A stretch of 64,000 nucleotides of DNA. Origin: Pontibacillus salicampi. Its GTDB lineage: Bacteria > Bacillota > Bacilli > Bacillales > BH030062. A program made the translations under genes and the position numbers. Position 1 is the stretch's first letter. Every line of letters begins with the position of its first letter. Below are positions 35,844 through 45,520 of the stretch, piece after piece. The notes beneath the pieces are model-generated. The model did not search any database. It was not told where the DNA came from and saw only the letters and a list, made by a program, of their open reading frames with translations. The stretch covers positions 1-64,000 of the forward strand of contig NZ_JBHLTP010000012.1 of assembly GCF_042434395.1 (NCBI RefSeq). Reading direction: 5' to 3'.

Positions 35844-37685
35844 TTACGCCTCCTTTTTCTGCTCTTCTACGTGATATGGTAAGCTGATTTGAATGACCGT
35901 GCCGAGCTCACTAGATTGATAAATGTTTAAGCCGTAAGGAGAACCGAAGTGAGCATTTAAGCGTTTATGGACATTTAACAGGCCAATTCTCCTCGTTGAT
36001 TTAGACGTAGATTTTACATCCACATTATGCATAAAGGCATAGTTGAATTCTTCCTTCACATCTGGGTCCATTCCCATTCCTCGATCCACTACATATATTT
36101 GATAATAATGCTTGGTTTTCTTCCCATATATCCCAATAAATTGAGGGGATAACGAATGCTCTTCATAGCCATGGACAAATGCATTCTCGAGAATAGGCTG
36201 AAGGGTAATACGGGCAGTCCAAACATCCTTGCTATCGGATTCTGGTATGTCTAATATAACCTGCAACTCTTCAAATCTTTCTTTTTGAATAGCTAAGTAT
36301 GCTTTAATATGTGCTATTTCCTCCTGAAGAGGGACAACTTTTTTGGTATTGCTGACATTGTATCGGAACATGTCTGCAAGGGAGGTAGTCATATTACTTA
36401 TCATCATCTGATTTTCGATAATGGCGTGAGAGTTAATAATTTCTAACGTATTATAGAGGAAATGAGGGTTTATTTGGGACTGCATAGCCAAGAGCTCTGA
36501 TTCTCTTGTTTTCAATTCCATTTCCTTTTCCTTTAATTTGGAAAGGTGAACTTCCTCAATGAGATGATCCAATTTGTGCGTCATAGAGTAAAAGCTGTCG
36601 TATAAATCACTAACTTCATCATTTTGATACAGGGGGAATGGTTTCTTTCTTTCTATGTTTAAGTTACCTTTCTCGGCTCTTTTCATGAGCTTTTGCAGGT
36701 TTTCCAGAGAGTAGGTTAAGGAGTATGAAAATCCTCCTACAAAGAACAGAGCAGCTCCGATTAATATAAGCCCTATCCAAATAGTCGAATTGCGGAGATG
36801 AATTAGATTTTCCATAATGGAGCTCATCGGCACACCTGCAATGATTCTCCAGTCCATTTCTTCGCTTGGAAGAGTGTGCTGCACCATTAGCATACTTTGA
36901 CTCTCTTCCTTGTCTATATAGAACGGCTCCTCCTGATTATTTAAAAACACATCAGAAGTGTAAGTGGTACCTAAACGACTATCTTCAGGGTGGTATATAA
37001 TCTTATTTTCCTTGTCGACAATCCATACATCCTTAAAATGGCTTAACGTAATATCATTCATTATCTTAGCAATTTGATTTAATTGGAGGTGTATGACTAA
37101 TAGACCAGATGTTTCATAGGTTGTGTTATCGTATAGCTTTCTTACCACTGTTAATACAGGGGTGTTTTGGACAAACTCTACACCCATAACCTTATAGGTG
37201 TCTAATTGGTCTACCTCTCTCCAAAGCTCATTCGTTCGTTGTCTCACTTGATTCATATCAAGAAACTTATTTACTTTTGAATAATTATTTACCTGCATAG
37301 CGTTTTTGTTAATAAGGGATATTCCGAAAATATCCGATCGGCCATTAAGAATATTGGAAAATTCCTCTTCTTGAATTTGTTTGGAAAGCTGAAATTGTTT
37401 ATATTTTTCCGTTGGCTGAGGTTCCAGGCTCATATATCGTTGGACAAGGGGATTGGATTGAATAGGTGCAGTGGCTTGCTCTAAGTCCGCAAGATAGAAA
37501 TCTAAATATTGGTTAGTTTGCTTTAGCAGCAGCTGACTATATGCAATAGCATTTGTCTCAATGGAAGTTGTCGTTTTTTCGTACCAAAAATAACCGAAAA
37601 CGATGAGTGGAGTACAAACAAAAAAAAGGATAATGAATGCTAATTTCGATTTAATAGATGTTCTACGCAATAATGGAATCCTCAT
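35844..37685 (-). CDS. YesM-type membrane sensor histidine kinase
   Basis: A 613-aa kinase with an N-terminal membrane helix (about 13-33), an extracellular Cache-like sensor domain (about 35-300), a second membrane helix (about 303-325), a HAMP segment, and the LytS/YesM-type kinase core with QSQINPHFLYNTLEIINSHA (phospho-His in NPHFLYN), then HATPase motifs (LQPILENAFVHG, DRGMGMD, GIGLLNVHKRL type). It likely detects an oligosaccharide or a binding-protein complex and phosphorylates the adjacent YesN. It is divergent from the importer genes with about 165 bp between. Confidence 0.92.
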   Translation of the reverse strand: MRIPLLRRTSIKSKLAFIILFFVCTPLIVFGYFWYEKTTTSIETNAIAYSQLLLKQTNQYLDFYLADLEQATAPIQSNPLVQRYMSLEPQPTEKYKQFQLSKQIQEEEFSNILNGRSDIFGISLINKNAMQVNNYSKVNKFLDMNQVRQRTNELWREVDQLDTYKVMGVEFVQNTPVLTVVRKLYDNTTYETSGLLVIHLQLNQIAKIMNDITLSHFKDVWIVDKENKIIYHPEDSRLGTTYTSDVFLNNQEEPFYIDKEESQSMLMVQHTLPSEEMDWRIIAGVPMSSIMENLIHLRNSTIWIGLILIGAALFFVGGFSYSLTYSLENLQKLMKRAEKGNLNIERKKPFPLYQNDEVSDLYDSFYSMTHKLDHLIEEVHLSKLKEKEMELKTRESELLAMQSQINPHFLYNTLEIINSHAIIENQMMISNMTTSLADMFRYNVSNTKKVVPLQEEIAHIKAYLAIQKERFEELQVILDIPESDSKDVWTARITLQPILENAFVHGYEEHSLSPQFIGIYGKKTKHYYQIYVVDRGMGMDPDVKEEFNYAFMHNVDVKSTSKSTRRIGLLNVHKRLNAHFGSPYGLNIYQSSELGTVIQISLPYHVEEQKKEA

Positions 37686-37800
37686 ATTACTCCTCCAACA
37701 AAAATAACAGAATATTATTAATTTTCATTTTATTGAAAAAAACACAAACAATCAAATGAATTTACATTTTCCATTTTCTTATTACATATTAAGCTAAACC

Positions 37801-37814
37801 TGTAAGCGTTAACA
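37801..37814 (+). promoter_or_regulatory. Perfect cre (CcpA) site upstream of the sugar importer
   Basis: TGTAAGCGTTAACA fits the cre consensus TGWAANCGNTNWCA at every fixed position. It lies 37 bp upstream of the binding-protein start, just downstream of a loose promoter (TTTACA 37761, TACATA 37783). Catabolite repression by CcpA is therefore expected. Confidence 0.8.
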
Positions 37815-37850
37815 ATACTTATTTACTATTTCTAAAGGGGGAGTTTTATC

Positions 37851-39203
37851 ATGACCAAGGTCCATTGGTCCCGTTGGATGTTGTCGCTTTTTGTACTTAT
37901 AGCTCTTATGCTCGCAGCTTGCTCCAATGAAACAGAGGGGGAAGCTGAACAAACCGATGGCGAAGACTCAGATGAAAAGGTAGAGATTACTCTAGGATAC
38001 TATTCTTCTGGTAGTGCAGATCAGAAAATGGAAGAGCTGATCGACAAGTTTGAAGAGGATAATCCTAATATTACCATCAAAACTCAAAATGCACCATATT
38101 CCCAATTCTTCCAGAAACTTGACACACAAATTGCTGGAGGTACTGCTCCAGATGTATGGTTATCAGACGGAGTGTTTGTTCAAAAATACGCTGAACGAGG
38201 GGCAGCAAAAGACCTTTCTGATTGGATTAATCAGGACTTAAACAAAGATGATTATTATGGACTTGATTTCAATAAGGATAGTGATGGAAAGTACTGGGCT
38301 GTACCACAAGGAATTCAGATTGGTGCTTTATTCTACAATAAAGATATGTTTGATAAAGCTGGAGTAGATTATCCTGATGAAAGCTGGACGTGGGATGATT
38401 TGAAAGAAGCAGGGGAAAAGCTGACACTTGATGCAAGTGATAACAAGCCAGCTGATTCTTCCTTCGACCCTAGTACAGTTAAGCAATATGGACTTACGTT
38501 CTTCAATATTACAGAAGGCTGGATGCCTGTTCTTAAATCTTACGGAGGCGGAGTCCTTAGTGAAGATGTAAAATCCTCTATTGTAGATTCTCCAGAAAAT
38601 AAAGAAGCCATGAATTGGATTGTAGATGGAATGGAAAGAGGAATTCTAACAGATCCATCTGATTTACAAGCATTCCAAAGTCCAATGTCTCCGTTCCCGA
38701 GTCAGACTGCAGCTATGCGAATTGGAATCTATGCTCGTGTCCTAGCAGCCAATGAAACTGGTGTGAATTATGACGTGACAGTATTACCAAAAGGTCCAGA
38801 TGGCAAACGGTTCTCTCCTGTTATTGCTAACTCCTGGATTATTAGTGAGAGTGCTAGTGATGCAAAAGCAAAAGCTGCCTGGGAATGGGTGAAGTACTGG
38901 GTAACAGAAGATGAAGTACAAAAAGAATGGGCAGAACTTGGAGAAGCAGTACCTGTCAAAAAATCTGTAGCTAACTCAGATCTATTCTTGGATTCTGAGG
39001 GACAGGACATTAATAAACAGGCTTTCCTTGATAGCTTTGAATTCGCTGGTACGCTCGATGTAAATGCTGTTTGGTCCGAATGGGTTAAGGTATTCGGTGA
39101 TAATGTAAACCGAGCTTTCCTTGGCGAGACCAGTGTGGATGAAGCGTTGGAAGATGCGGACCAAGAAGTGCAAAAAGTACTAGATGAATTTTACGATAAA
39201 TAA
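37851..39203 (+). CDS. Sugar ABC transporter substrate-binding lipoprotein
   Basis: A 450-aa extracellular solute-binding protein (CUT1 type). The signal peptide ends with the lipobox LAAC, so Cys becomes the lipidated N-terminus, followed by an acidic linker. The binding domain has the family features FEEDNPNITIKTQNAPYSQFFQKLDTQIAGGTAPDVWL and YWAVPQGIQIGALFYNKDMF. It is the first gene of the importer operon and is followed by two permeases. The ligand is probably an oligosaccharide released by the lyase or secreted enzyme nearby. Confidence 0.92.
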   Translation: MTKVHWSRWMLSLFVLIALMLAACSNETEGEAEQTDGEDSDEKVEITLGYYSSGSADQKMEELIDKFEEDNPNITIKTQNAPYSQFFQKLDTQIAGGTAPDVWLSDGVFVQKYAERGAAKDLSDWINQDLNKDDYYGLDFNKDSDGKYWAVPQGIQIGALFYNKDMFDKAGVDYPDESWTWDDLKEAGEKLTLDASDNKPADSSFDPSTVKQYGLTFFNITEGWMPVLKSYGGGVLSEDVKSSIVDSPENKEAMNWIVDGMERGILTDPSDLQAFQSPMSPFPSQTAAMRIGIYARVLAANETGVNYDVTVLPKGPDGKRFSPVIANSWIISESASDAKAKAAWEWVKYWVTEDEVQKEWAELGEAVPVKKSVANSDLFLDSEGQDINKQAFLDSFEFAGTLDVNAVWSEWVKVFGDNVNRAFLGETSVDEALEDADQEVQKVLDEFYDK

Positions 39204-39239
39204 TCGCTAGATAATTAGAAAAGAAAGTGTGTGGCTAAT

Positions 39240-40205
39240 ATGGCAAATAACTCGAAAGTAGAACAATATCAGCCAGCGCGAATTCAATCTAAGCGAAAGC
39301 GGAATAAGGGATTATCTCACGAGGGGAAATGGGGACTCATTATGATTTCCCCTTACCTTATTCACTTTATTGTTTTTATCGCGTTCACCTTACTGGCTTC
39401 TTTTTACTTCAGCTTATCAAAATATGACATGTTGAATGCACCCCAATTTATCGGGATAGAGAATTATACCAAACTGGTAAACGATCAAGTATTCTGGAAG
39501 TCATTATGGAATACTGTATATTTCACTGTATTGTTTGTACCTGCACAAACCGTTTTAGCATTAATCCTCGCTGTAGCATTAAATCAGCAGCTAAAAGGAT
39601 TAAAGCTATATCGTATGGCCCACTTTATCCCAGTAATATCATCCTGGACAGTTGTGTTATACGTTGCTGATGCAATTTTCAACCCCCGTTTTGGTTTAGC
39701 CAACGCTATTTTAACCAAAATTGGGATGTCGTCACAACAATGGCTGAACGATGAAATGCTTGTTATTCCTGTTTTAGTAGTTGTTGCTGTTTGGAAAGGA
39801 ATAGGGTACATGATGGTCATTTTCCTTGCAGGATTACAAAACGTTCCAGAGGATCTCTACGAAGCAGCAGAAATTGAAGGCGCAGGCGTACTGAAGAAAT
39901 TTAGACATGTGACCATACCATTGATATCCGGAACTACATTTTTAGTTCTTGTTCTTTCTACTATCACAACCTTCCAGGCATTTGAACAAATTTACGTTAT
40001 GACTGGAAATGGGGGAGATATCACTGCTGCAGGTGGCCCGGATAATTCTAGTATGGTATTAATGCTCTATTTATTCCAACAAGGATTTGCCTTCTTGAAG
40101 ATGGGATATGCTTCTGCAATTGCTTGGGTGTTATTCATTATCCTATTTGTGATTACGCTTATCCAGGTAAAACTACAAAACAAGTGGGTCCACTATGAGA
40201 AGTAG
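39240..40205 (+). CDS. CUT1 sugar ABC transporter permease (MalF/UgpA type)
   Basis: A 321-aa permease with about six membrane segments and the cytoplasmic EAA loop ENVPEDLYEAAEIEGAG-like sequence (VPEDLYEAAEIEGAGVLKKF), which docks the ATPase. It follows the binding-protein gene by about 35 bp. The ATG at 39240 is preferred; a GTG at 39231 in the same frame is possible, as the ribosome site is weak. No ATPase gene is present in the operon; a shared MsmX-type ATPase elsewhere would energise it. Confidence 0.9.
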   Translation: MANNSKVEQYQPARIQSKRKRNKGLSHEGKWGLIMISPYLIHFIVFIAFTLLASFYFSLSKYDMLNAPQFIGIENYTKLVNDQVFWKSLWNTVYFTVLFVPAQTVLALILAVALNQQLKGLKLYRMAHFIPVISSWTVVLYVADAIFNPRFGLANAILTKIGMSSQQWLNDEMLVIPVLVVVAVWKGIGYMMVIFLAGLQNVPEDLYEAAEIEGAGVLKKFRHVTIPLISGTTFLVLVLSTITTFQAFEQIYVMTGNGGDITAAGGPDNSSMVLMLYLFQQGFAFLKMGYASAIAWVLFIILFVITLIQVKLQNKWVHYEK

Positions 40206-40231
40206 TGCAACTCTGGTAAGAGGTGTTAAAT

Positions 40232-41059
40232 ATGAGAAATCCAAATAAAAAACGCAAAGTTGTCAGTTATGTCATTATTATCTTAAGCTCTATCATTATG
40301 CTTACTCCTTTTGTTACGGCAGCATTGAACTCTCTGAAAACCTATAAACAATATACAGCGATACCTGTAGAATGGATACCTAATCCATTTAAATGGGAAA
40401 ATTATTTAGAGGTATGGAAGCTTACAGACCTTGGACAATATGGAATTAACAGTCTTATCGTAACGGTGCTGTCTGTGTTAGGAGCGCTATTGTCATGCTC
40501 CATGGTTGCATATGCCTTTGCTCGCTTGGAATTTCCTTTTAAGAATTCGTTATTTCTCATGGTACTTGGAACGCTAATGATTCCTCCTGTCGTGATGATC
40601 ATTCCTCAATTTATCATATTCAAGCACATGGGGTTTTTAGATACACTCGTTCCTTTGTGGATTTTGGAATGGCTTGCCCAGCCATTCGGAATTTTCCTGA
40701 TGCGACAAGCATTCTTATCAATACCTAAGGAATACGAAGAAGCAGCAAAACTGGATGGATGCAGTCCATTTCAAACCTATTGGAGAATTTTTTTACCTAT
40801 GTGTAAACCACAGCTTGCCACGTTAACGATATTCACCTTTATGACGAAATGGAATGAAATAATGGCACCTGTAATTTACCTATCTTCAGAAGAGAAATTT
40901 ACGTTGCCGATTGGTGTATTATCACTACAGGGAGCCTGGTTTGGGCAAGAACAATATCTCATTGCAGCAGCATTACTGACGCTCGTCCCAATTCTAATAG
41001 TATTTCTATTTACAGAAAGATTCTTTGTTAAAGGAGCGAGCTCTTCTGGTCTTAAATAA
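40232..41059 (+). CDS. CUT1 sugar ABC transporter permease (MalG/UgpE type)
   Basis: A 275-aa permease with about six membrane helices. Its EAA loop is IPKEYEEAAKLDGCSPFQTYWRIFLP, and the end of the protein is short and basic as in MalG-like subunits. The ATG at 40232 follows AAGAGGTG; an upstream in-frame GTG lies inside that site. It forms the transmembrane pore with the preceding permease. Confidence 0.9.
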   Translation: MRNPNKKRKVVSYVIIILSSIIMLTPFVTAALNSLKTYKQYTAIPVEWIPNPFKWENYLEVWKLTDLGQYGINSLIVTVLSVLGALLSCSMVAYAFARLEFPFKNSLFLMVLGTLMIPPVVMIIPQFIIFKHMGFLDTLVPLWILEWLAQPFGIFLMRQAFLSIPKEYEEAAKLDGCSPFQTYWRIFLPMCKPQLATLTIFTFMTKWNEIMAPVIYLSSEEKFTLPIGVLSLQGAWFGQEQYLIAAALLTLVPILIVFLFTERFFVKGASSSGLK

Positions 41060-41100
41060 TTCCCAGGAGGGCTATTCCTTTTCAAGAAAGGATGAACTGT

Positions 41101-41991
41101 ATGACAATAAATGCTTTGGTTATTGGTGATAGGGATTCCTTTCACCAAATGAAACAACTCGCAGAGAGGATCCCATCCTGTGAACTATATTATCAGGATT
41201 GCTCTTTTGTTCCACCAAAACACACAACGGCTATTATCTACTCTAGCCCTTCATCAAAACCGCTCAGTGCTAGAGCTACCTATAATAAAGCAGAATATGT
41301 TGTGAACCCAACTGCTGCAGCTGTTTATTCCTTATTGCTCAAACAAAGATTACTTGGCCATGGTGGACAATGGAGTCTAGACATTCCTAATGCCACAGCT
41401 GTTTCAACTCACATACAGGGAGATGAGGTTCCTCAGGGGCACATTCATTTATATGATTCAGATACATCCATACAGGAACTTGTGGAGAAGCATTATATCA
41501 ATTACTCAACCAATAAACATATCCATATCGCTACATCTTTGAAAGAAGTGTACCGCTCTCTGCTTGAGCTAAAAGTTCCAGTATCTGTTTTAAAACCAAC
41601 CATTACCTGTATGAAGGAAGTATTATCTACCATGCTCATAGAACAAGTGTCTTTACCATCCAGTCCACCAACGAATACCCAACCGAGGGGGCTGACTTTC
41701 CCCCACACGAAAAAGGAAGGTATAAGTCTTACTACAATGCAGCGATTATATCGTCTATGTCAGATGCTTGGCAGGGAGACAATAACTGCAGCAGAGCTTG
41801 CTAACCACTTTTCTATTACACTTCGAAGCGCTCGCAGAATACTTACAACGTTGGAAACCCATCAGTTAGCTACTATAACAGGAGAAGAACAGGTTAAGGA
41901 AAGAGGAAGACCTAGATATGTATATCGCTTAGACTTCTCCTTAGCCACCCAATCCGCTTCATCATTATCTAAACATATGATTCACTCGTAA
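41101..41991 (+). CDS. Unrecognised winged-helix transcription regulator
   Basis: A 296-aa protein I cannot place in a named family. The N-terminal 200 residues are an alpha/beta domain of unknown ligand with no receiver or kinase motifs. Residues about 205-280 look like a winged helix: TTMQRLYRLCQMLGRETITAAELANHFSITLRSARRILTTLETHQL followed by a GRPRYVYRLD wing. It lies within the importer operon, between the second permease and the isomerase. A local regulator with an N-terminal sensory domain fits, but this is inference. Start at 41101 after AAAGGATG. Confidence 0.65.
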   Translation: MTINALVIGDRDSFHQMKQLAERIPSCELYYQDCSFVPPKHTTAIIYSSPSSKPLSARATYNKAEYVVNPTAAAVYSLLLKQRLLGHGGQWSLDIPNATAVSTHIQGDEVPQGHIHLYDSDTSIQELVEKHYINYSTNKHIHIATSLKEVYRSLLELKVPVSVLKPTITCMKEVLSTMLIEQVSLPSSPPTNTQPRGLTFPHTKKEGISLTTMQRLYRLCQMLGRETITAAELANHFSITLRSARRILTTLETHQLATITGEEQVKERGRPRYVYRLDFSLATQSASSLSKHMIHS

Positions 41992-42002
41992 GGAGGAGTA
42001 AT

Positions 42003-42770
42003 GTGCTGATCAATACTGTATTACTGGAAAGAAATAGATGGAATCAAGGAAGGATCCCTTCCTTTGCAGTCAGTGAATGGGTAAATCAATTTCATAAGGA
42101 TGGCTTTACAGGTATTGAACTATGGGAAAATCATGCAGCAATGGCTGGTAAAAACGAAATAGAAGCAATTAAGAATGCGCCTCTTCCCATTACAATATAC
42201 AATTCCTATATTTCCTTAGAGAATAATGCTTTAGAACAGCGGCAAAATGCTTTAGAAATTATCCAACTACTACAGCCTTCCTCGGTTAAATTCAATATGG
42301 GCGGAGATATCCAACGAAAAGAGGAGTATATAAAAAATCTTACTGAATTTCACGCTAACCTTCCAGATGGCTGTACTCTTTTATGTGAATGTCATCCAGG
42401 CACTATTATGGAGGAACCGGCACAGGCTAGAGCTATATTGGAGGAGCTTTCTGTACCATGTTCTGTCATTATCCACCCTTTTCATGCCAGCACCTCATTA
42501 TCTGAATGGTTTGAACATACAAGTGATAGCATAACTCATGCACATGTAAGTTTATTTATGAAAGGGGAGTTTTATAAGTTAGCTGATAAGCCTTCCTTAA
42601 TACAGGAACGTCTAAATCAATTATCTCGCTTTGGATTTCAAGGCACTTTCTCATTGGAATTTACAGAAGGGGTGGCCACAGCCTCCGAATCTATTATTGG
42701 ACTATATACCAATGCTATTGAGGATAAAGCATATTTGGAATCACGATGGAAGGATATGGAGGACGTATAA
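42003..42770 (+). CDS. Sugar phosphate isomerase/epimerase (TIM barrel)
   Basis: A 255-aa protein of the xylose-isomerase-like TIM barrel superfamily. Typical features are DGFTGIELWENHAA near residue 35, LLCECHPGTIMEEPA with a metal-ligand Glu/His, and the C-terminal LSRFGFQGTFSLEFTEG. It starts with GTG, six nt after AGGAGG. Its stop overlaps the next start (TAATG), so it is coupled to the oxidoreductase gene. The sugar is unknown; such pairs interconvert keto and epimerised sugars. Confidence 0.82.
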   Translation: MLINTVLLERNRWNQGRIPSFAVSEWVNQFHKDGFTGIELWENHAAMAGKNEIEAIKNAPLPITIYNSYISLENNALEQRQNALEIIQLLQPSSVKFNMGGDIQRKEEYIKNLTEFHANLPDGCTLLCECHPGTIMEEPAQARAILEELSVPCSVIIHPFHASTSLSEWFEHTSDSITHAHVSLFMKGEFYKLADKPSLIQERLNQLSRFGFQGTFSLEFTEGVATASESIIGLYTNAIEDKAYLESRWKDMEDV

Positions 42771-43741
42771 TGCCATTAACTGTTTGCGTTATTGGGGCAG
42801 GTATTATTGCACAAGAACACCTTAAAGCAGCGATGCAGATGGATGAATTAGAGGTGCTTGCCATTGCAGAAATTCATAATAGCAGAAGAATACAGACATG
42901 TGAGCAATATGAAATAAGAGGGTACACGTTCTATGAGGAAATGGTATTAGTGGAAAAACCCGACATTGTCGTCATTACCTTACCGCATCATCTTCATAAA
43001 GACGCAGCACTTTTTTGTGCTAAACACAATGCTCACATCCTATTAGAGAAGCCTATGGGTATAAATGAAAAAGAATGCCGCACTATCCTGTCAGCTCGCA
43101 ATGAGAACAACATAGAGCTTATGGTCGGACATACCCAGCACTATTTTATTGAAAATCAAGCAGCCCGTGAGATAGTTGCTTCCGAAAGACTAGGGAAATT
43201 GTTAAGTATTAACGAGACAAGACATTTACCTTACTTTACGGAGGATCGGCCTTCTTGGTTTTTAGAAAATCAGAAGGCTGGGGGCGGAATTATGATGAAC
43301 CTCGGGTCTCACTGCATTGATAAAATACAGTGGATTACCAATAGTAACATCACTTCTGTTACGGCTCATCTAACATATCCTCCTGATTTTGATATTGAGG
43401 GAAGTGGGATGATTTGGTGTACTACAACCAAAAATATCCCCATTTGCATAACCATATCAGGATATGAAGGGGTGCCTAGACACGAAACGGAATTTATCTT
43501 TTCGAATGGAATGATGAAAATGGAGGTAGGGAAGGGGATATGGATCAGTGAAGGGAATCAATACAAATCGTATGTACTTCCCAGCCAGTCTTCCTTATTT
43601 CAAGGCCAGCTTTCTGATTTAGTAAAGGCCATCTATAAGGAGAAGCCACTAGAATGCACAGGGGAGTATGCCGCTTCCATTATTAATGTAATCGAGAAGA
43701 TTTATGAATCTCATCATCGTAAAGCTACCATTTTGGTGTAA
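42770..43741 (+). CDS. Gfo/Idh/MocA family NAD(P)-dependent oxidoreductase
   Basis: A 323-aa enzyme with N-terminal Rossmann motif VCVIGAGIIAQEHLKAA, the family EKPMGI motif (HILLEKPMGINEKEC, Lys in the active site) and the following GGGIMMNLGSHCIDKIQW metal/substrate helix. It oxidises or reduces a hydroxyl or keto sugar. The ATG shares one base with the stop of the isomerase gene, showing tight coupling, and it ends the locus before a hairpin. Together with the isomerase it probably converts an imported sugar. Confidence 0.9.
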   Translation: MPLTVCVIGAGIIAQEHLKAAMQMDELEVLAIAEIHNSRRIQTCEQYEIRGYTFYEEMVLVEKPDIVVITLPHHLHKDAALFCAKHNAHILLEKPMGINEKECRTILSARNENNIELMVGHTQHYFIENQAAREIVASERLGKLLSINETRHLPYFTEDRPSWFLENQKAGGGIMMNLGSHCIDKIQWITNSNITSVTAHLTYPPDFDIEGSGMIWCTTTKNIPICITISGYEGVPRHETEFIFSNGMMKMEVGKGIWISEGNQYKSYVLPSQSSLFQGQLSDLVKAIYKEKPLECTGEYAASIINVIEKIYESHHRKATILV

Positions 43742-43744
43742 TAG

Positions 43745-43772
43745 AGAACCAAAGGATGGCTCCTTTGGTTCT
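43745..43772. terminator. Hairpin at the end of the polysaccharide locus
   Basis: AGAACCAAAGGA (43745-43756), loop TGGC, TCCTTTGGTTCT (43761-43772): a 12-bp perfect stem between convergent genes; a T run is near (AGTTTTTCG). Confidence 0.7.
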
Positions 43773-43777
43773 AGCTA

Positions 43778-44212
43778 TTAGTTTTTCGTATAGAGGAAAA
43801 TAGCGACTATCATTAATCCCATTCCGAGGAGCCGTTGACCATCTAGAGGAATTTGTTTCATTCCTAGCCAACCAAAGTGATCGATAAGCGAACTCATAAT
43901 TAATTGAGCGGAAATTAGCGTGAAGATAGCCGCTCCAACACCAATTCTAGGTACAGACAAGACCATTGTCGAAACAAAAAAAGCTCCTAATACTCCACCA
44001 ATCAACTGCCATTTCGGTACTTCGAATATGTATCCAAGGTTTCCTCTCCCAAAAAATAACATAACAAGAAACAAGGTGACGGTTCCAACGAGAAAAGAAG
44101 TGAATGCCCCTTCAAACACCCCGATTTTTTGACCTAGTTTGCCATTGACGGACGATTGAATTGCTACCGCTATTCCGCCAATGAACACTAAAACCATCAT
44201 AATCCACTGCAT
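43778..44212 (-). CDS. DMT-type small membrane transporter (DUF606)
   Basis: A 144-aa protein with about four to five hydrophobic helices. It starts MQWIMMVLVFIGGIAVAIQSSVNGKLGQKIGVFEGAFTSFLVGT, matching the DUF606/YdcZ family, often encoded as one of two half-size proteins. The substrate is unknown. It reads opposite to the sugar locus and seems unrelated. Confidence 0.82.
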   Translation of the reverse strand: MQWIMMVLVFIGGIAVAIQSSVNGKLGQKIGVFEGAFTSFLVGTVTLFLVMLFFGRGNLGYIFEVPKWQLIGGVLGAFFVSTMVLSVPRIGVGAAIFTLISAQLIMSSLIDHFGWLGMKQIPLDGQRLLGMGLMIVAIFLYTKN

Positions 44213-44325
44213 GGTGTACCTCCTTCATCCATTCTACTCTTCTAAAATAACGCATTTCTAAGTAAAAGTGTGGAAATACGCATAAGACTCATTCAGAATG
44301 AACCAACCCTAAATGAGCCTTGTGA

Positions 44326-45396
44326 TTAATTTTTATCCTCTCTCGATTGAATCTGTTGTATAACTTCCTCTATATCCCCAGGCTTGTGAAATTCAATAGG
44401 GGAAACACCTTTATCAAATTCAATAAAATCAGATTCTAACAACAAAACGTATTTTCCGTTTACTTTTGCTAAATGAATGTGTTCTCCATAGTCTGCTAGT
44501 CTTCCTTTAATGGACGTTTCTCCCATTTTCATAGTCAGCTCCAAGTCAGGAGTTTCTTCCACCATTTGATTGGTTGCCTCTATCACTTGTTCTGTGGATA
44601 GATGTTCCTTTAACTCCCTTTTTTCACTAGTCTCCCAAATCTCCATTTCCTCAGCAAATTGTTCCCATTCTTCACTATCCTCTTCCATCACTTCCTGCAC
44701 TTGCTCCTCCACCATCGTTTTAACCTGATTCTTTTGAATCTCTGGCATAGGCTTTCCATATCCAACAAACTTTAGAAAATCCTCAAAATAACGTGCGTGT
44801 GAAGCTTGATGTATTTTTACTTCCTCATAATCCAACTCCCCCTTTTCAGGCATATGTGGAAATTGGATAGACTTCATATTTTTTGTCGTTATGGCCATTT
44901 CAACTGTTTGAATCAGCGTATTTTCATCCGAGATAGAAGCTACCTTTGGTTCAAAATCACATTTCAATAGGAATATAAATGGCTCGTCAAAGTATTTTGG
45001 CAAAGTAGCCGATACTACAACAAATGCGCCGCCTCTTATGGCGCTAGCATCGACATACGCTTCTACAAACATTTCACTGATTTGCTGGAATTCTTCTTTA
45101 TTTCTCGTTAGCTGTGCTTGTCTAAACACATTATAGTTTGGATTCGAATCTAAATCATAGCCTGATTCCACAATAAAATATCCAAGCTTGGTCGGAACCT
45201 GCTCTGCTTTTGGATGTCGTTCTACTTTGCGGTTTACAATTTTCTTTAATTCCCCATCCAAGAAGTCCTTCAGCGCGTTCTCTTCATACTCTGCTTGATC
45301 TATAGTCTGGAAATGCTGATAATGCTTGTTCAATTGCTCCCCTTTGCCATCCACGTGAATGACAAAGAAGGATAGATAACTAATAGTAAAATCCAT
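44326..45396 (-). CDS. DUF3900 domain protein
   Basis: A 356-aa soluble protein with no membrane segment; many Glu, about 80 acidic residues. The opening DFTISYLSFFVIHVDGKGEQ and the later VVVSATLPKYFDEPFIFLLKCDFE are as I recall for DUF3900 of Bacillaceae, which has no known function. The region 240-300 is strongly acidic and probably helical. It is transcribed alone with a weak hairpin (44292-44322) behind it. Confidence 0.6.
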   Translation of the reverse strand: MDFTISYLSFFVIHVDGKGEQLNKHYQHFQTIDQAEYEENALKDFLDGELKKIVNRKVERHPKAEQVPTKLGYFIVESGYDLDSNPNYNVFRQAQLTRNKEEFQQISEMFVEAYVDASAIRGGAFVVVSATLPKYFDEPFIFLLKCDFEPKVASISDENTLIQTVEMAITTKNMKSIQFPHMPEKGELDYEEVKIHQASHARYFEDFLKFVGYGKPMPEIQKNQVKTMVEEQVQEVMEEDSEEWEQFAEEMEIWETSEKRELKEHLSTEQVIEATNQMVEETPDLELTMKMGETSIKGRLADYGEHIHLAKVNGKYVLLLESDFIEFDKGVSPIEFHKPGDIEEVIQQIQSREDKN

Positions 45397-45520
45397 ATAC
45401 TCACCCTAAACATTGTTTTAGTGATATCAGTATAGAGAAGAGGACTAATTACGTCAATCTATGAATGATGAATATATTTAGTTATTCCCATGATAGAATG
45501 GTAGAAAAAGGAGGGACCCT

